A stretch of DNA of 64,000 nucleotides from Adiantum capillus-veneris (GCA_014529385.2 CM043945.1:150611241-150675240); one strand, 5' to 3'; shown: positions 1 through 11,192, counted from the first letter of the stretch. The notes: generated by a model from the sequence alone, not told the origin. A program made the numbers and translations.

Positions 1-1190
1 TATAAGCTCAAGAGCCATAAGTTGCCCTATATTCCATTTGGAAATCCTATAGACCTAGGGTTTAGGGGTGACAATGGATAAGCTCCAATACATAGCCCTA
101 TGTTCCAGTTGGAGATCCTATGGCCCTAGGTCCACGACAATGTATAAGCTCAAGAGCCATACATTGCCCTACTTTCTAGTTGGAGATCCTATGGCCCTAG
201 GGTCATGGGGTGGCAATATGTAAGCTCAAGGGCCATAGGGTGCCACATGTCCCATATGGAGATCCTACGGCCCTAGGGCCATGGGGTGGCAATGTATAAG
301 CTCAATGGCCATACATTGCCTATGTTCCATTCGGAAATCCTATGGCCCTAGGGTAATGGGGTGGCAATGTATAAGCTCAAGGGACATAGGGTGCCACATG
401 TCCCATATAGATATCCTATGGCCCTAGGGCCATGGGGTTGCATTGCTATCTTGGCCACCCTTGAACCCGCACCCTTGAGCTTAGGGGCTTTAGGTTGTCT
501 TATTGTATGTTGTGAGATCTTGTGGCCCTAGGGCCATAGGGTGGCAATGTATAAGCTCAAGGGCCATACATTGCCTATGTTCCATTTGGAAATCATATGG
601 CCCTAGGGTCATGGGGTGGCAATGTATAAGCTCAAGGGCCATAGGGTGCCACATGTTCCATATAGAGATCATATGGCCCTAGGGCCATGGGGCTGCATTG
701 ATATCTTGGCCACCTTTGACATCTTGGCCATAGGTTGTCTTTTTGTATGTTGTGAGATCTTTTGGCCCTAGGGCCATAGGGTGTCAATGTATAAGCTCAA
801 GGGCCATACATTGTCCTATGTTCCATTTGGAAATCCTATGGCCACAGGGCCATGGGGATGCATTGACATCTTGGCCACCCTTGAACTCACACCCTTGGGC
901 TTAGGGCCATAGGTTGTCTTTTTGTATGTTTTGAAGTCTTGTGGCCCTAGGGACATAGGGTGGCAATGTATAAACTCAAGGGCCATACGTTTCCCTATGT
1001 TCCATTTGGAAATCCTATAGCCCTAGGGTCATGGGGTTGCAATGTATAAACTCAAGGGCCATACATTGCCGTATGTTTTATATGCCGATCCTATGGCCCT
1101 AGGGTCATGGGGTTGCAATGTATAAGCTCAAGGGCCATACATTGCCATATGTTTCATTTCGAGATCTTATGGCCCTAGGGTCATGGGGTG
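1..1190. repeat. AT-rich minisatellite, ~75-80 bp units
   Basis: Irregular tandem units recur from the first base. Each contains a 'tataagctcaagggccata' block, a 'ttccatttggaaatcctatg' block and a GGCCCTAGGGCC core, usually followed by 'atggggtggcaatg'. The core extends to the palindrome CCATGGCCCTAGGGCCATGG in the best units. Unit spacing is about 75-80 bp where undisturbed, with several deleted or expanded units. The array runs off the left edge, so its true length is unknown. No coding potential; the short ORFs here are repeat translations. Confidence 0.9.
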
Positions 1191-1560
1191 CCATAGGATG
1201 TATATATACTTGACATGAAACTCCGTGAGGTGATCTTGAGGACAACCCTATGGCCTTCAGGCCTTAGGGAGCTAGTATAGAGCAAATAGTGCATTATACA
1301 AGCATAGAGAGCTATGGCCCTGGGGCCATAGCAAAACAATGAGGGCACCTTGTGGTCTAGGGGCCATAGGAAGTCAATATAGATCATAGAGAATAGACGA
1401 TAGAGCATAGAGCACAAAGAGATTCTTAGTAGCATAGAGGGAACCCTATGACCTTCAGGCCACAGGGTGCTTCTCATGAAACACCTACATACATACTTGT
1501 TATGCTTTATGCTACGTAAATCAATATACTCTGCAAGCGGTTTGTTTAACAAATATTCTT
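1191..1560. other. Degenerate edge of the minisatellite, no gene
   Basis: Scattered variants of the array core remain ('ctatggccttcaggcc', 'ctatggccctggggccatag') but regular spacing is lost. The 127-residue minus ORF here is translation of the repeat and resembles nothing recognisable. Confidence 0.6.
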
Positions 1561-1578
1561 GCAAATCTTCTTGCGGGT

Positions 1579-2076
1579 ATGGCTAATTTCAATCATGGTG
1601 ATAGAGTGTGCATGTTTGTAGCGACACAAAAGGTTGCCATTGGGACTGTATTTGAAATAAATCCAAGTGCATATTGTTATGGAATGCTTATTGGGGAAGG
1701 CAATGTATCAGTGTCAGTTGATTTGTGTTTTGAAAAGAAAGCACTCATCCCTTTTCCAACAATGGATGCATTGACAGTGGGAGATGCTTTTCATAGTATT
1801 GTGAAATGGAGTAGTGGGTTGTTGCAACATATAAATGAGATGCAGTACAAAGGGGCTTCTATGCATGAGGCTGACAAAGCAGAAGGAGCATTGGATGCAC
1901 AATGTAATGGAATGAGCTACAGAGTGGTTTGGAAGGACAAGAGGGTTCAACTTTGGGATGAAAGCAAAACACATGTAGTAGCCGAAGGGGTTGTCATGTA
2001 TGTGTGTCTGTTTGACTCTATAAACTTTGGTGAGCTAGGTGAAGATAACATTGGTATTGGTATCGAAACATGTTAG
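1579..2076 (+). pseudogene. 5' fragment of an uncharacterised transposase-like gene
   Basis: A 165-residue ORF opens with MANFNHGDRVCMF. A later stretch (TMDALTVGDAFHSIVKW, residues ~60-76) has the pattern of the small beta-rich domain (DUF8039-like) found in plant transposon-encoded proteins; this is pattern resemblance only. The last two codons lie in the LTR-like insertion starting at 2071, so the natural 3' end is lost. It is on the same strand as, and just upstream of, the better recognised fragments at 2825-5608, so it is probably part of the same gene. Confidence 0.5.
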
Positions 2077-2815
2077 GAAATAAGACGTAGCTAAATAGAT
2101 TTTTGAGTAGATTACTTAATGGAGAGAGATAGATTTCACACACAAGAGATTATAGAGTAGAGAGAGAGAGAGAGTACACACGATATACGTGGTTCACCCA
2201 ATGTGGGCTACGTCCACGGGAAAGCAGCCACTCAATGGCTTTAGCACTTCAAAAGAAGAAGTAGTTTACAAAGGGATTAAACCCTTAATAGAGCTCCTGC
2301 CTTGCTTCACTCTCACCACCTCACACTCACCTTGTTGCATCAACTTCACACTATGAAATGTGTGTAGAAATGGCCTCCTTTTATAGGCCAAAAGGGCTGC
2401 CCTCTCTTATGAGAGGCAGCCATGTGTAGCCGCCCTTGTGCGAATAAGTCCAAATCGGACCCTCCAATCCGCCCATGTGTGGCCGCCCTTGAGAAGAGAA
2501 GTCCACTTTTGAATTTGGCCACCGGCCATTGAATTCGGCCACCGGCGACTGGCCATTGACTTCCGACCACCACCGGCCATTGACTACCGGCCACCGGCCA
2601 ACCGACCGGTTGTTTTCCGACCACTTTTCGGCCGCCGGCCGGCCATGATATTCCGACGAAAAGGAATATTCCGGCGAGCGAAAAAAAAAGTCTCGGGGGC
2701 CTCCGCCCTCGAGGCCCCTAAAGTTGCCCCTGATTCTTGTTCGTGAAAATTTTGGTTTCCAGTGAGTGATTTTCCTTCACGCACGATGGCTTCTCCTCAT
2801 AATGGGGGCCTTACA
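2071..2815 (-). mobile_element. Putative solo LTR
   Basis: On the minus strand the segment begins TGTAAGG and ends CCTAACA, imperfect inverted termini with the TG...CA rule. It has a TATAAAAGG box at about 2378-2388 in the same orientation. The run 'acgtggttcaccc..ggctacgtccacgg' at 2188-2218 is the sort of sequence often seen in plant copia LTRs. It interrupts a plus-strand coding fragment. No primer-binding site or internal region adjoins it, and the 5-bp flanks (aaaca / aatgt) do not match, so the call is tentative. Confidence 0.45.
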
Positions 2816-3209
2816 AATGTGCGCTTTTACCACAAAAAATTACAAGGGTAAATCATGCTCCATATTTAACAAAACATCCTATGCATATGAGGCTACTATT
2901 TCTGCAGAAGCTAGTGTATGCAGCATTAATCTAGTTTGTTGGCCTATCAAGAGAGTGACAACTATCGATGGAAAAGAATTGTTATGCTATGAGGATCTAC
3001 ATGCTATGCATGCGTTACAAGACACATGCATTGAATTAGCTTATTTGGTAGAGCCTATTTCAAAAAAGCCAAAATATTGCTTTGTAAATAGGAAGCCAAA
3101 AATGTCAGTGAAAGCTTCTAAGAGATCCAATCAAGCATCTATAGCATCTGTCCAGCTTGTTTCAACCATAGATTGTTGTTCCAAAAGGTGTTGGCAATAT
3201 GCCAATTGA
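2766..3209 (+). pseudogene. Continuation of transposase-like gene, unrecognised domain
   Basis: 147-residue ORF whose first ~17 codons are LTR-derived. From about 2825 on it reads like real protein (KRVTTIDGKELLCYEDLHAM and a Cys-rich tail). It ends 10 bases before the next coding fragment. It probably belongs to the decayed gene continuing at 3219, but I do not recognise the domain. Confidence 0.4.
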
Positions 3210-3218
3210 GATAAGGTC

Positions 3219-5608
3219 ATGGCTATGCACAATGAATTTTGGGGACAGAGTTTGCAAAATAGAACAAACTATGTGTATGATACAATGTTGACTGCATGGC
3301 GTGAGAACAAAACAACTACAAAGACATGCTATGTGTTTTCTTTTAATGGCAGTGAGGTTTGTAGTAGAGCTTGGTACGAAATTCATGGCATTCCAAAAAC
3401 TTCATTTTATCGTTACTGTGAACATTTTGAGAAGGGGGTTAGACGCTCAGTGCATGGTAATGATGGTGTCATGAGAAAAGGAAGAGACCATACAGAAATG
3501 GGAAGGGCATTGATGCGCTCTTTTGTTGATGAAAACTCGGAGAGAATGCCACATAAGAGTAGAACCATGGAAGATGGTACTAGGAAAACTTTGCTTGCAA
3601 TACCAAACACGTACAAGCAAGTAGACATTTTACATGATGTCAATAAAACACTTGATAGTATGAGTCTCAAGCCAATGTCTAGCACGACATTCAATAGGAT
3701 TTGGAATACAGAGTTTGCTAATGTGACATCGTCAAAAACAAGTGAGTTCTCCAAATGTGTTGTGTGTAGTCGGATAAAGTCTCAACTAGAGTCAACAAAG
3801 GATGACGGGATGATTGCACGTTTGAAGGATGAACATTGAATTCACATGTTGCATCAACAAAGTTGTAGGAATGTGTACTACACCTAGTGTAAGTTCTCCT
3901 AGTTGCAAAAGGATAAGTATTTATGCATTATACATGATAAAATGGATCAAAAAAAGACAGCAATACCTAGGTTGTGTGTGAACTCAAAAGATTATGCGAA
4001 TGCATGTCAATTGCAAGTATCATTAACAGGTATGATAACACATGGACATGGTCATGGAATGTATGGTCACTTCTCACTTAATGGTCTATGGCCTTCATAT
4101 CCCAATGCTACAATTGGTTCCCTTGCATTATGCTTACAGAATCTGGAAAGAACATAAAACCATGGACTAGGAGATTTATGCCATGACGGTATGCCACGCA
4201 GCAATGTAACGTTCTTCAATGCATTGAACTCAAGGAGAGCTCTAGACCTCCAAAACAAAATGAAGCAAGAGCATGAGAGGAATGCATCAACAATGACACC
4301 ATCGTTGGCCATCCAAGGGTGTAATGAAGAGATTGTACACATACAATCAACTTCCTCTCTATGTGTTGCGGATACCATATCCACTCCTGTATTTCAAAAA
4401 TTGCATGAGAATCTTTTGCTATAGCTAGATAATTGTGCAGGAGAAAATAAAAATCGATATTTATTTGCATACTTATCCTTGTTAGTAGCAAAAGGAGTTT
4501 TCAAAATCGTGCATTTGGGATTCTTAATGGTGGGTCATACACATGAGGACATAGATGCAATGTTTAGTAGGTTCTCAAAAAGATTGCGAATAGGAATGAA
4601 ATTCACTTTTCCAATCTGATGGAACATTTTCAAAAATGTGAAAGCTCAGCTCCAGCACCATTTTGGATCACACAAGTTCCCGACTTTAAATCCTTTGTGC
4701 AAGGGTACATGTGTGACGGACAAGATGCTCTAGTCAGACACTCTAAGCCACTTCAATTTCGTTTCTATATGCAAGGTGAAGTCCCAGTAATGCAGTACAA
4801 AATTCATCCCAAATCACCCGATTGGATGCCAAAGGAGTCGGGAATTGAGTTGTGGAAAAAAGATGACTAGGGAAAACCAAAATTACCAACAGGTTGTCCA
4901 AATGTGGTACCTATAGCAAACTATGTGAGAGATAGTCTGCTTGTTATTCAAGGGATTAAGTCATATCTTGAATTTTGGAAAATATGTTCTCTATTAAAGG
5001 GAAAGGACCATGACTCCACAAAATACATGGAGCCAGTTATCATTTATTGGCAAAACATAATCAATGAGCTTGAACAACCAACCAATAAACACATTGGCGA
5101 ATATACAACATTTTGGCCAAAGACTATAGGGAGTCATCAAATGCAAGAGATAGAGGAAGACAGAGATGAGTTTCAAGGATATGAAGAATTGAATGATCAC
5201 TATGTTGGTCCTCAAAGTGCAAGGCCACAAGAGGCCTTTAGGCCTCAAATTGATGTAAGAAAAGGGGATCTTGTTCTTGTGAGACCCGCAGATCCTGAAT
5301 ATCCGATATGGCTAGGAGTGGCAGAGTCAAACGTTGATGTAGACAAATCATCTCCTAACTACAAGAAAGTTTTGATTTAGTATTGGGCACCAATACATCG
5401 AAAAAGAAATCCCACAATCCAAGAACAGTATGAGGATTGTTGGAAAAAGAGTTGGTGCTGCAATCTTGCTGACCCAAAGCGCTGGGAGTGTGTTGATACA
5501 ATTGTATGGTCATGGACTCCAAGGGGTGGAAGAATTGCAGAAACAATCAAGATCCCATCAAATGTCGTGGAGAAGGCACAGGCTAACTTAATAGGAGAAA
5601 TTGAATAG
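3219..5608 (+). pseudogene. Decayed transposase-like gene (LDNCAGENKN / GHTHEDID family)
   Basis: One reading frame runs 3219-4617 with in-frame stops at 3837 (TGA), ~3882 and 3900 (TAG), 4155 (TAA), 4422 (TAG) and 4615 (TGA). It then shifts frame near 4610 and continues to 5608 with stops at 4868 and 5378. Diagnostic motifs in order: CIIHDKMDQKKTAIPR (~3920), TGMITHGHGHGMYGHFS (~4030), LDNCAGENKNRYLFAYLSLL (just after the 4422 stop), GHTHEDIDAMFSRFSKRL (~4530), and a C-terminal RPADPEYPIWLGVAES segment. This layout matches a widespread uncharacterised family (DUF7869-like) in plants and animals that behaves like a mobile-element protein. The conserved D/N and H/D positions suggest a nuclease, which is inference. 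Most stops are explained by TGG or CAG losing a G or C by transition. Confidence 0.75.
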
Positions 5609-5651
5609 CATTTCATATCTTGCTCATTGTTTTATTTCCCCAGCTTATGTA

Positions 5652-5925
5652 TGATTTTATGAAGTATTTTTAAACACCCACATAAAAATAAAAATTATAA
5701 AAGGTGTTTCTCAACACCACCTTTTTCTTGAGAATCTATCTCTTTTATGAAGTGTTTTGAAACACCCACATAAAAATAAAAATTTTAAAAGGTGTTTTTC
5801 AACACCACCATTTTCTTGAGAATCTATCTCTTTTATGAAGTGTTTTGAAACACCCACATAAAAATAAAAATTTTAAAAGGTGTTTCTCAACACCACCATT
5901 TTCTTGAGAATCTATCTCTTTGTCA
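5652..5925. repeat. 88-bp tandem repeat, about 3 copies
   Basis: The block CACCCACATAAAAATAAAAAT recurs at 5675, 5763 and 5851, an exact 88-bp period. Each unit carries small inverted repeats (GTGTTTTGAAACAC; GGTGTTTCTCAACACC) and the tail 'ttcttgagaatctatctc'. The first copy is the most diverged. It lies downstream of the pseudogene ending at 5608. No coding content. Confidence 0.9.
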
Positions 5926-6049
5926 CATTCCCAAATTAAATGAAATTTTTCCAAATTTAATGGGAAATAGGAATCCATAGGCGTTGAAATTAGTCCCAAA
6001 GTTGTGGGATTTTCCCATTTCATCTAAAATGGTGTTTAATGACATTGTT

Positions 6050-6312
6050 CCATTGATCCTTTTCCTCTGTTTTGGCCAGGCGCTTTGTGTTGGTGCATTT
6101 CAGGATGTAGAAGTCTGCACCTGACTCCTATGCCGTCACTGCAACATTCTGGCCAACCATCAAGGCATCGCTCAGGTCATCGTGGTGGCCAGCATACATG
6201 GGGGCATATTCATCCTCATGCTCGCTCGATGCTTCTCCATCGCTTTCATCCATAACGATGGGTTTTATTTGCAAGTATATCCACCCCTGCACATGATCTT
6301 TGTTGGCACATC
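6050..6312 (-). pseudogene. C-terminal part of second transposase-like gene, cut off by copia
   Basis: On minus the frame gives an acidic linker (MDESDGEASSEHEDEYAP, from 6253 downward), then VGQNVAVTA, one TAG, and GADFYILKCT near 6110. Joining across the copia target site keeps the frame with the fragment right of the element (CANKDHVQGWIYLQIKP spans the pre-insertion junction). So this is the 3' end of the gene whose body lies at 11536-12930. Confidence 0.65.
6308..6312. repeat. Target-site duplication, left (ACATC)
   Basis: ACATC directly precedes the left copia LTR and is repeated directly after the right LTR, marking a clean integrase-mediated insertion. Confidence 0.95.
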
Positions 6313-6634
6313 TGTAAAGAATGAGGATGCAAGAGAGCTACACAAGACAAGCACAAAGCACACAGAGGTGGAAAGCTTCTTCTTCTTCTTCACAAAAAAG
6401 AGAGTACAAAATGACTAAGTGCTAAAGCTGAAAAGTAGCACATATGTACATGCGGTCACTAAGTGTGAACTCGCTAGAAGCGTACTAGGCTGGCACTATA
6501 AGTGTAGTCCAGCTGTAGAATCACTGGCAGAGATCCTCCGTGTCGGTCACCTAACGCGCCAGTGAGTAAATGCCGTAAGCGGCCAAGACCCGTAGTGGAT
6601 GCCAGCTCAAGGTGTAGAGCTCGACATCTCAACA
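6313..6634 (-). repeat. Copia 3' LTR
   Basis: Matches the right LTR except for one A/G and one C/T difference. The polyprotein stop codon (6607-6609) lies inside this LTR, so the last nine codons and the stop are LTR-encoded. Confidence 0.97.
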
Positions 6635-9600
6635 CTCCCCCTCGAGCTCTGCATGTCGCAGAGTCCAAGCATAGTCTGGAAACGTCGAAGCTTCTCAACT
6701 CCGAGGGCCTTGGTAAAGATATCCGCTATCTGCTTCTCTGTGCTGACGTAGACCAAGTCGATGTCGCCCGCCAACACTCGCTCTCGAACGTAGTGGTAAT
6801 GGACCTCTATGTGTTTGGTCCTGGCATGGAACACTGGGTTCCTAGCCAACTGCATGCTGCTGAGGTTGTCACAATGGATGAAAATCTGCTGGTCCACCTG
6901 CACTCCCAAGTCCTCAAGTAATGTGCGTAGCCAAGCTACCTCGCACGCCGCAACTGCTGCACCTCTGTACTCGGCCTCTGTGCTCGATAAAGCAATCGTA
7001 GGCTGCTTTTTGCTGCTCCAAGTAACAGCAGCACTCCCAAAAGAGAACATGAAGCCACTCGTAGATCTCCTATCAACAATGCTACCTGCCCAATCTGCAT
7101 CTGTATACCCATACAATGCTAATGGTGCATCTGCTGCATAGAACAATGCGTAGTCAAGAGTACCTTGCACATACCTAAGTGTGCGTCGTACTCCATCCAA
7201 ATGTGGCTTCCTCGGAAGTTGCATGAACTGACTCTCCAAGCCTACTGTGTAGCTCAAGTCTGGCCTCGTGATAGTCAAGTAGATTAGACTACCCACAATC
7301 TTCCTGTACATGTTGACATCCTCAACAACATCACCCTTCTCTGCACTCAGCTTTGCATTCACATCCAAGGGAATAGAAATTGGCTTACAATCAGCCATAC
7401 CATACTTTGACAACATGTCCAAAGCATACTGTCTCTGTGATAGCCATACACCCTCTGGAGTCCTGATCACTTCAATGCCAAGAAAGTAGCGCAACTCACC
7501 TAAATCTTTCATTTCAAACTCCTGTTTGAGAAGACCCTTCACATGGTCAATCTCCATAGCATTGTCACCAACAATAATAAGGTCATCTACATATATGGTA
7601 ATGACCACAATCCCCACATCACTCTCACGTACATAGAGTGAATGATCAGCATGAGCTCTCCTAAAACCAATACTGACAAGATACTTGGCAATCCTGTCAT
7701 ACCATGCTCTAGAGCCCTGCTTCAAACCATACAAAGCTTTGAGAAGTCTGCATACATAATCTGGGTAACCTGGATCGACATAACCAGGTGGCTGATCCAT
7801 ATACACTTCCTCTTGCAACTCACCATTCAAGAAGGCATTCTTTACATCCATTTGATGCATAATCCATCCTCTAGATGCAGCCACTGCTATGACAGCTCTC
7901 ACTGTCGTCATCTTTGCCACTGGAGCAAAGGTCTCCTCATAGTCTATGCCATACGTCTGTGCATAACCCTTTGCGACCAGCCTTGCCTTGTGACGCTCAA
8001 TGTTACCATCAGCCTTATGCTTGGTTTTATACACCCATTTACAGCCAATAGCTTTCTTGCCACTTGGCAATGGCACCAAATCCCATGTGTCATTTGCTTC
8101 CAATGCAGCCATCTCTTCATTCATTGCATCATCCCAATGCACATTTCCAACTGCATCCTCAAAACATGTGGGCTCCACATCCTGTATCACCTTAGCCATG
8201 TAGGCTCGGTGATGCGCTAGATACCCATCATAAGTCAATTTTTGAACTGGATTTCTGACTCTATTAGATCTGCGCGGTCCTGGGTCACTCCTTTGCCCTC
8301 TAGCATCTTCTTGTACTTTCCTTACACCAGGTGTCCTAACAGCCGGAATTCCAAATTCCTCATCAAGACTTTGTTCAGAACCATCTGAATCCATGTCTAC
8401 ATGTGAAAAACCTGATGATGCATCAACCATAAAGGGAGGTTCATCAACCTTTTCCTTTCCTTTTCGTGATACATTCCCTGTACCTGTTGGTGGAGTAACC
8501 TGCGTACATAGTCTACCATTCCATGGTTTCTCAACAGAGCCACGAGAAGAGGACTCTTGTGGTCCACTCAAAACCTGTGACTGTGGCCTCACATTTTGTA
8601 CAACCACATCATCTTTTACATCAGCCCCAATAGTGCCATGTGCATTACTGTACCAGCTGCTCATCTCATCAAAGACTACATCTCTGCTCACTCGTAATTC
8701 TCGTGTAGTAGGATTGTAGCACCTGTACCCCTTTTGTTCAAGGGAATATCCCACAAGAATACATTTCTCTGCTTTAGGATCCAATTTCCTACGCAACTCA
8801 TCTGGTACATGCACGTAAGCTATGCAGCCAAACACTTTGAAGTGTGCCAAATCAGGCTTTGTACCTGTAAACTTTTCCTCAGGTGTTACATCATGCACCG
8901 CAGCTGCAGGTGTCCTGTTCATAATGTACACAGCTGTATTTACAGCTTCAGCCCAGAAATGATGAGGCATGTTCTTCTCATTCATCAATGCACGTGCAAC
9001 CTCTGCAATGTGCCTGTTTTTCCTTTCTGCGACCCCATTCTGCTGTGGAGTATATCTGCATGTAAACTGCCTGTGTATACCATGCATTCGCAGAAAATCT
9101 GAAAAATCATTGGAGAAGTACTCTCCCCCTCCATCTGACCTCAATGTCTTGATTTGCATATCTGTCTCCTTCTCAATCATGACTTTGAAGTCTTGAAAGT
9201 GACCAAACACTTCACTTTTGTTACGCATGAAGTAGACCCATACTTTCCTTGTATGGTCATCAATGAAAGAGACATAATACCTGCAACCATGTATACTTGC
9301 AGTATCGGTTGGACCCCAAACATCTGTGTGCACCACCTCAAGTGGCTTTTTACATACATTGCGCTCATGTGGAAATGAGCCCTTTGACTGTTTTCCAAAC
9401 TGGCATGCTGCACACACTTTATGCATACCATCCACCTTGAATTTGGGCAAACCTTTTACAATCTGTTTTGATTGCATGCTGCGCAATCTCTGCTCATTGA
9501 CATGGCCAATGCGTTTGTGCCAAATGTCAACATCAGCCACAACACCTGTGCCCTGTGCAAATAATGCAGCTTTTACCTCAGGCATGTCTACATTTAGCGT

Positions 9601-10956
9601 AAACATTCTGCCCACACATTTGCCCTCTGTGATCAGCTTACAGCCATTCTGGAAATCTTCTACATAACAGCCATTTGGATTGAAGCGAACCTGCAAACCC
9701 TGCTGTTGCATTTGTCCAACAGAAACAAGATTCTTTGTAATGTTTGGGACATGAAGTACATCTGCTAAGTACTTTGATTTCCCACTCTTCGTATTTAGAG
9801 GTATGTCCCCTACATGAGCAATGGGGTGAGCTGTGTCATCTCCTGTCTGCACATAGCCTGACACATCTGGTTTGCGCATATCTCTAAACCACTCTCCACG
9901 AGACGTCATGTGATTAGAGGCACCTGAATCCACATACCAAACATCATCTTGGGTGGAATTCTCTGCAGTCATTGTATTCATTACATGTTGCATAACAAAC
10001 ATGCGCTCGTTTTTGCTGTCATCTGCATCTCTGCTAGTAGATGCATAGTTGCCCTGTTCTCTCTTTCTACTTGCTTTTCCCTTTGGACAGTCACGTGACA
10101 TGTGACCCCTTTCACCACAAGTCCAACATTCTCTACTATCTGGAGTATGTTGCTGCCTACTTGATCCTGCACCACGACCTCTTTGACTCCCCCTGCCTTG
10201 AGACTGGTTTCCCCTGCCACCTGTATTGTTTTGATTTGATTGACCTTCCAGAAATTGGCCCCTGCAACCCCTTGGGCCTCGACCACGACCTCTACCTCTA
10301 CCTCTGTTGGAGTTAGAATAGAAGGCATGTTCAGAATTATTTCTGCCATGAGAAGAAGATGTGTCAAGGTTCTTCTCCTCAAGAATAAGCATAGAAATCA
10401 AATCTTGGAACACGGGGATATCGTCTCTTGTATTCATGGAAGACCTAAAATGTACATACTCATCTCCTAGACCATCCAAGCATGCACGGACAATGTCATC
10501 ATCTTCCACTGAGACTTTAATAGATCCAAGAGCCTCATTGATGCTCTTGATCTTCAAAGCATAATCATTGATGGAGAGGTTGTTCCTCTTAACCTGATTT
10601 AGCTCCGACTTTAGTTGAAGCTTCCTGGCCTTGGTGTTCACCTCGAACACTCTGCCTAAGTTTTTCCATGCAATGGCGGGGGTTTCAGCATCCTGTAGAT
10701 AGCCCATCATGCCATCTGTGATGCTCATAGAAAGCCAATACATCACTTTGCTCTGGCCTTGTTGCCAGTCCCTCAAAGCTTTCCTTTGTTCTGCTGTAGC
10801 ATTTGCCTCCGGAATCTCTGGTTCCTTTTCATTGTCTCCTTCTACATAGTCCCAATAACCTTTTCCTTTTAGGAAATTTGTTATTCTGAACTTCCATGCA
10901 GGGTAGTTATTTTTCTCAAGCTTCTCAGTAACAATCTGACTGAAACCGTCAGACAT
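6607..10956 (-). CDS. Copia gag-pol polyprotein (1,449 aa, intact)
   Basis: Single ORF with all copia domains in order. Gag (UBN2-type, residues 1-200) is followed by an RG-rich stretch and the CCHC knuckle CWTCGERGHMSRDC (~277-290). The aspartic protease has VDSGASNHM (~342). Integrase has its zinc site HKRIGH..CAACQFGK (~480-530) and the D-D-E core (HTDVWGP, LRSDGGGEY, QNGVAERKN). Reverse transcriptase has IYVDDLII (~1122). RNase H has DADWAGS (~1287) and SSTEAEYRG (~1325). The order protease-integrase-RT-RNase H defines copia. The start is 252 nt inside the primer site. No lesion is visible; all catalytic residues I can check are present. Expected to act in cytoplasmic particles, then integrate in the nucleus. 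Confidence 0.97.
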   Translation of the reverse strand: MSDGFSQIVTEKLEKNNYPAWKFRITNFLKGKGYWDYVEGDNEKEPEIPEANATAEQRKALRDWQQGQSKVMYWLSMSITDGMMGYLQDAETPAIAWKNLGRVFEVNTKARKLQLKSELNQVKRNNLSINDYALKIKSINEALGSIKVSVEDDDIVRACLDGLGDEYVHFRSSMNTRDDIPVFQDLISMLILEEKNLDTSSSHGRNNSEHAFYSNSNRGRGRGRGRGPRGCRGQFLEGQSNQNNTGGRGNQSQGRGSQRGRGAGSSRQQHTPDSRECWTCGERGHMSRDCPKGKASRKREQGNYASTSRDADDSKNERMFVMQHVMNTMTAENSTQDDVWYVDSGASNHMTSRGEWFRDMRKPDVSGYVQTGDDTAHPIAHVGDIPLNTKSGKSKYLADVLHVPNITKNLVSVGQMQQQGLQVRFNPNGCYVEDFQNGCKLITEGKCVGRMFTLNVDMPEVKAALFAQGTGVVADVDIWHKRIGHVNEQRLRSMQSKQIVKGLPKFKVDGMHKVCAACQFGKQSKGSFPHERNVCKKPLEVVHTDVWGPTDTASIHGCRYYVSFIDDHTRKVWVYFMRNKSEVFGHFQDFKVMIEKETDMQIKTLRSDGGGEYFSNDFSDFLRMHGIHRQFTCRYTPQQNGVAERKNRHIAEVARALMNEKNMPHHFWAEAVNTAVYIMNRTPAAAVHDVTPEEKFTGTKPDLAHFKVFGCIAYVHVPDELRRKLDPKAEKCILVGYSLEQKGYRCYNPTTRELRVSRDVVFDEMSSWYSNAHGTIGADVKDDVVVQNVRPQSQVLSGPQESSSRGSVEKPWNGRLCTQVTPPTGTGNVSRKGKEKVDEPPFMVDASSGFSHVDMDSDGSEQSLDEEFGIPAVRTPGVRKVQEDARGQRSDPGPRRSNRVRNPVQKLTYDGYLAHHRAYMAKVIQDVEPTCFEDAVGNVHWDDAMNEEMAALEANDTWDLVPLPSGKKAIGCKWVYKTKHKADGNIERHKARLVAKGYAQTYGIDYEETFAPVAKMTTVRAVIAVAASRGWIMHQMDVKNAFLNGELQEEVYMDQPPGYVDPGYPDYVCRLLKALYGLKQGSRAWYDRIAKYLVSIGFRRAHADHSLYVRESDVGIVVITIYVDDLIIVGDNAMEIDHVKGLLKQEFEMKDLGELRYFLGIEVIRTPEGVWLSQRQYALDMLSKYGMADCKPISIPLDVNAKLSAEKGDVVEDVNMYRKIVGSLIYLTITRPDLSYTVGLESQFMQLPRKPHLDGVRRTLRYVQGTLDYALFYAADAPLALYGYTDADWAGSIVDRRSTSGFMFSFGSAAVTWSSKKQPTIALSSTEAEYRGAAVAACEVAWLRTLLEDLGVQVDQQIFIHCDNLSSMQLARNPVFHARTKHIEVHYHYVRERVLAGDIDLVYVSTEKQIADIFTKALGVEKLRRFQTMLGLCDMQSSRGSVEMSSSTP
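6635..6643 (-). other. Copia polypurine tract
   Basis: On the coding strand GAGGGGGAG directly precedes the 3' LTR, the position where plus-strand DNA synthesis is primed. Confidence 0.85.
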
Positions 10957-11192
10957 CTTGAAGCACTAAGACAAAATAGCTGCAATCTGCAAAAACCTGC
11001 AAATCTGCTGAACCTGCTATCGTGGTTCCTGTAACGCTTTCTACACTCAACGAGTGTCCACAATCAAGCGTACATACAACCATTGTACTTGTACAATAAA
11101 TCTCTGTATACTGCACTTTGGAGACCTGTTCAGAAACTTGTGCGAACAAAGGGATTGTGATACTCTTGCTCTCTTAGCCTCTCTTGCCTACA

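Noticed and set aside
1-1190. Possible CRISPR-like array
   Set aside because: Units are adjacent and alike along their whole length, with no unique spacers. The context is a plant nuclear genome.
2071-2815. Complete LTR element at this locus
   Set aside because: Only one LTR-like segment is present, with no primer site, no internal domain and no matching 5-bp flanks, so only a tentative solo LTR is reported.
10041-10382. Overlapping ORFs antisense or out of frame to the copia gag
   Set aside because: They are shadows of the intact polyprotein, biased by its RG-rich and CCHC codons.
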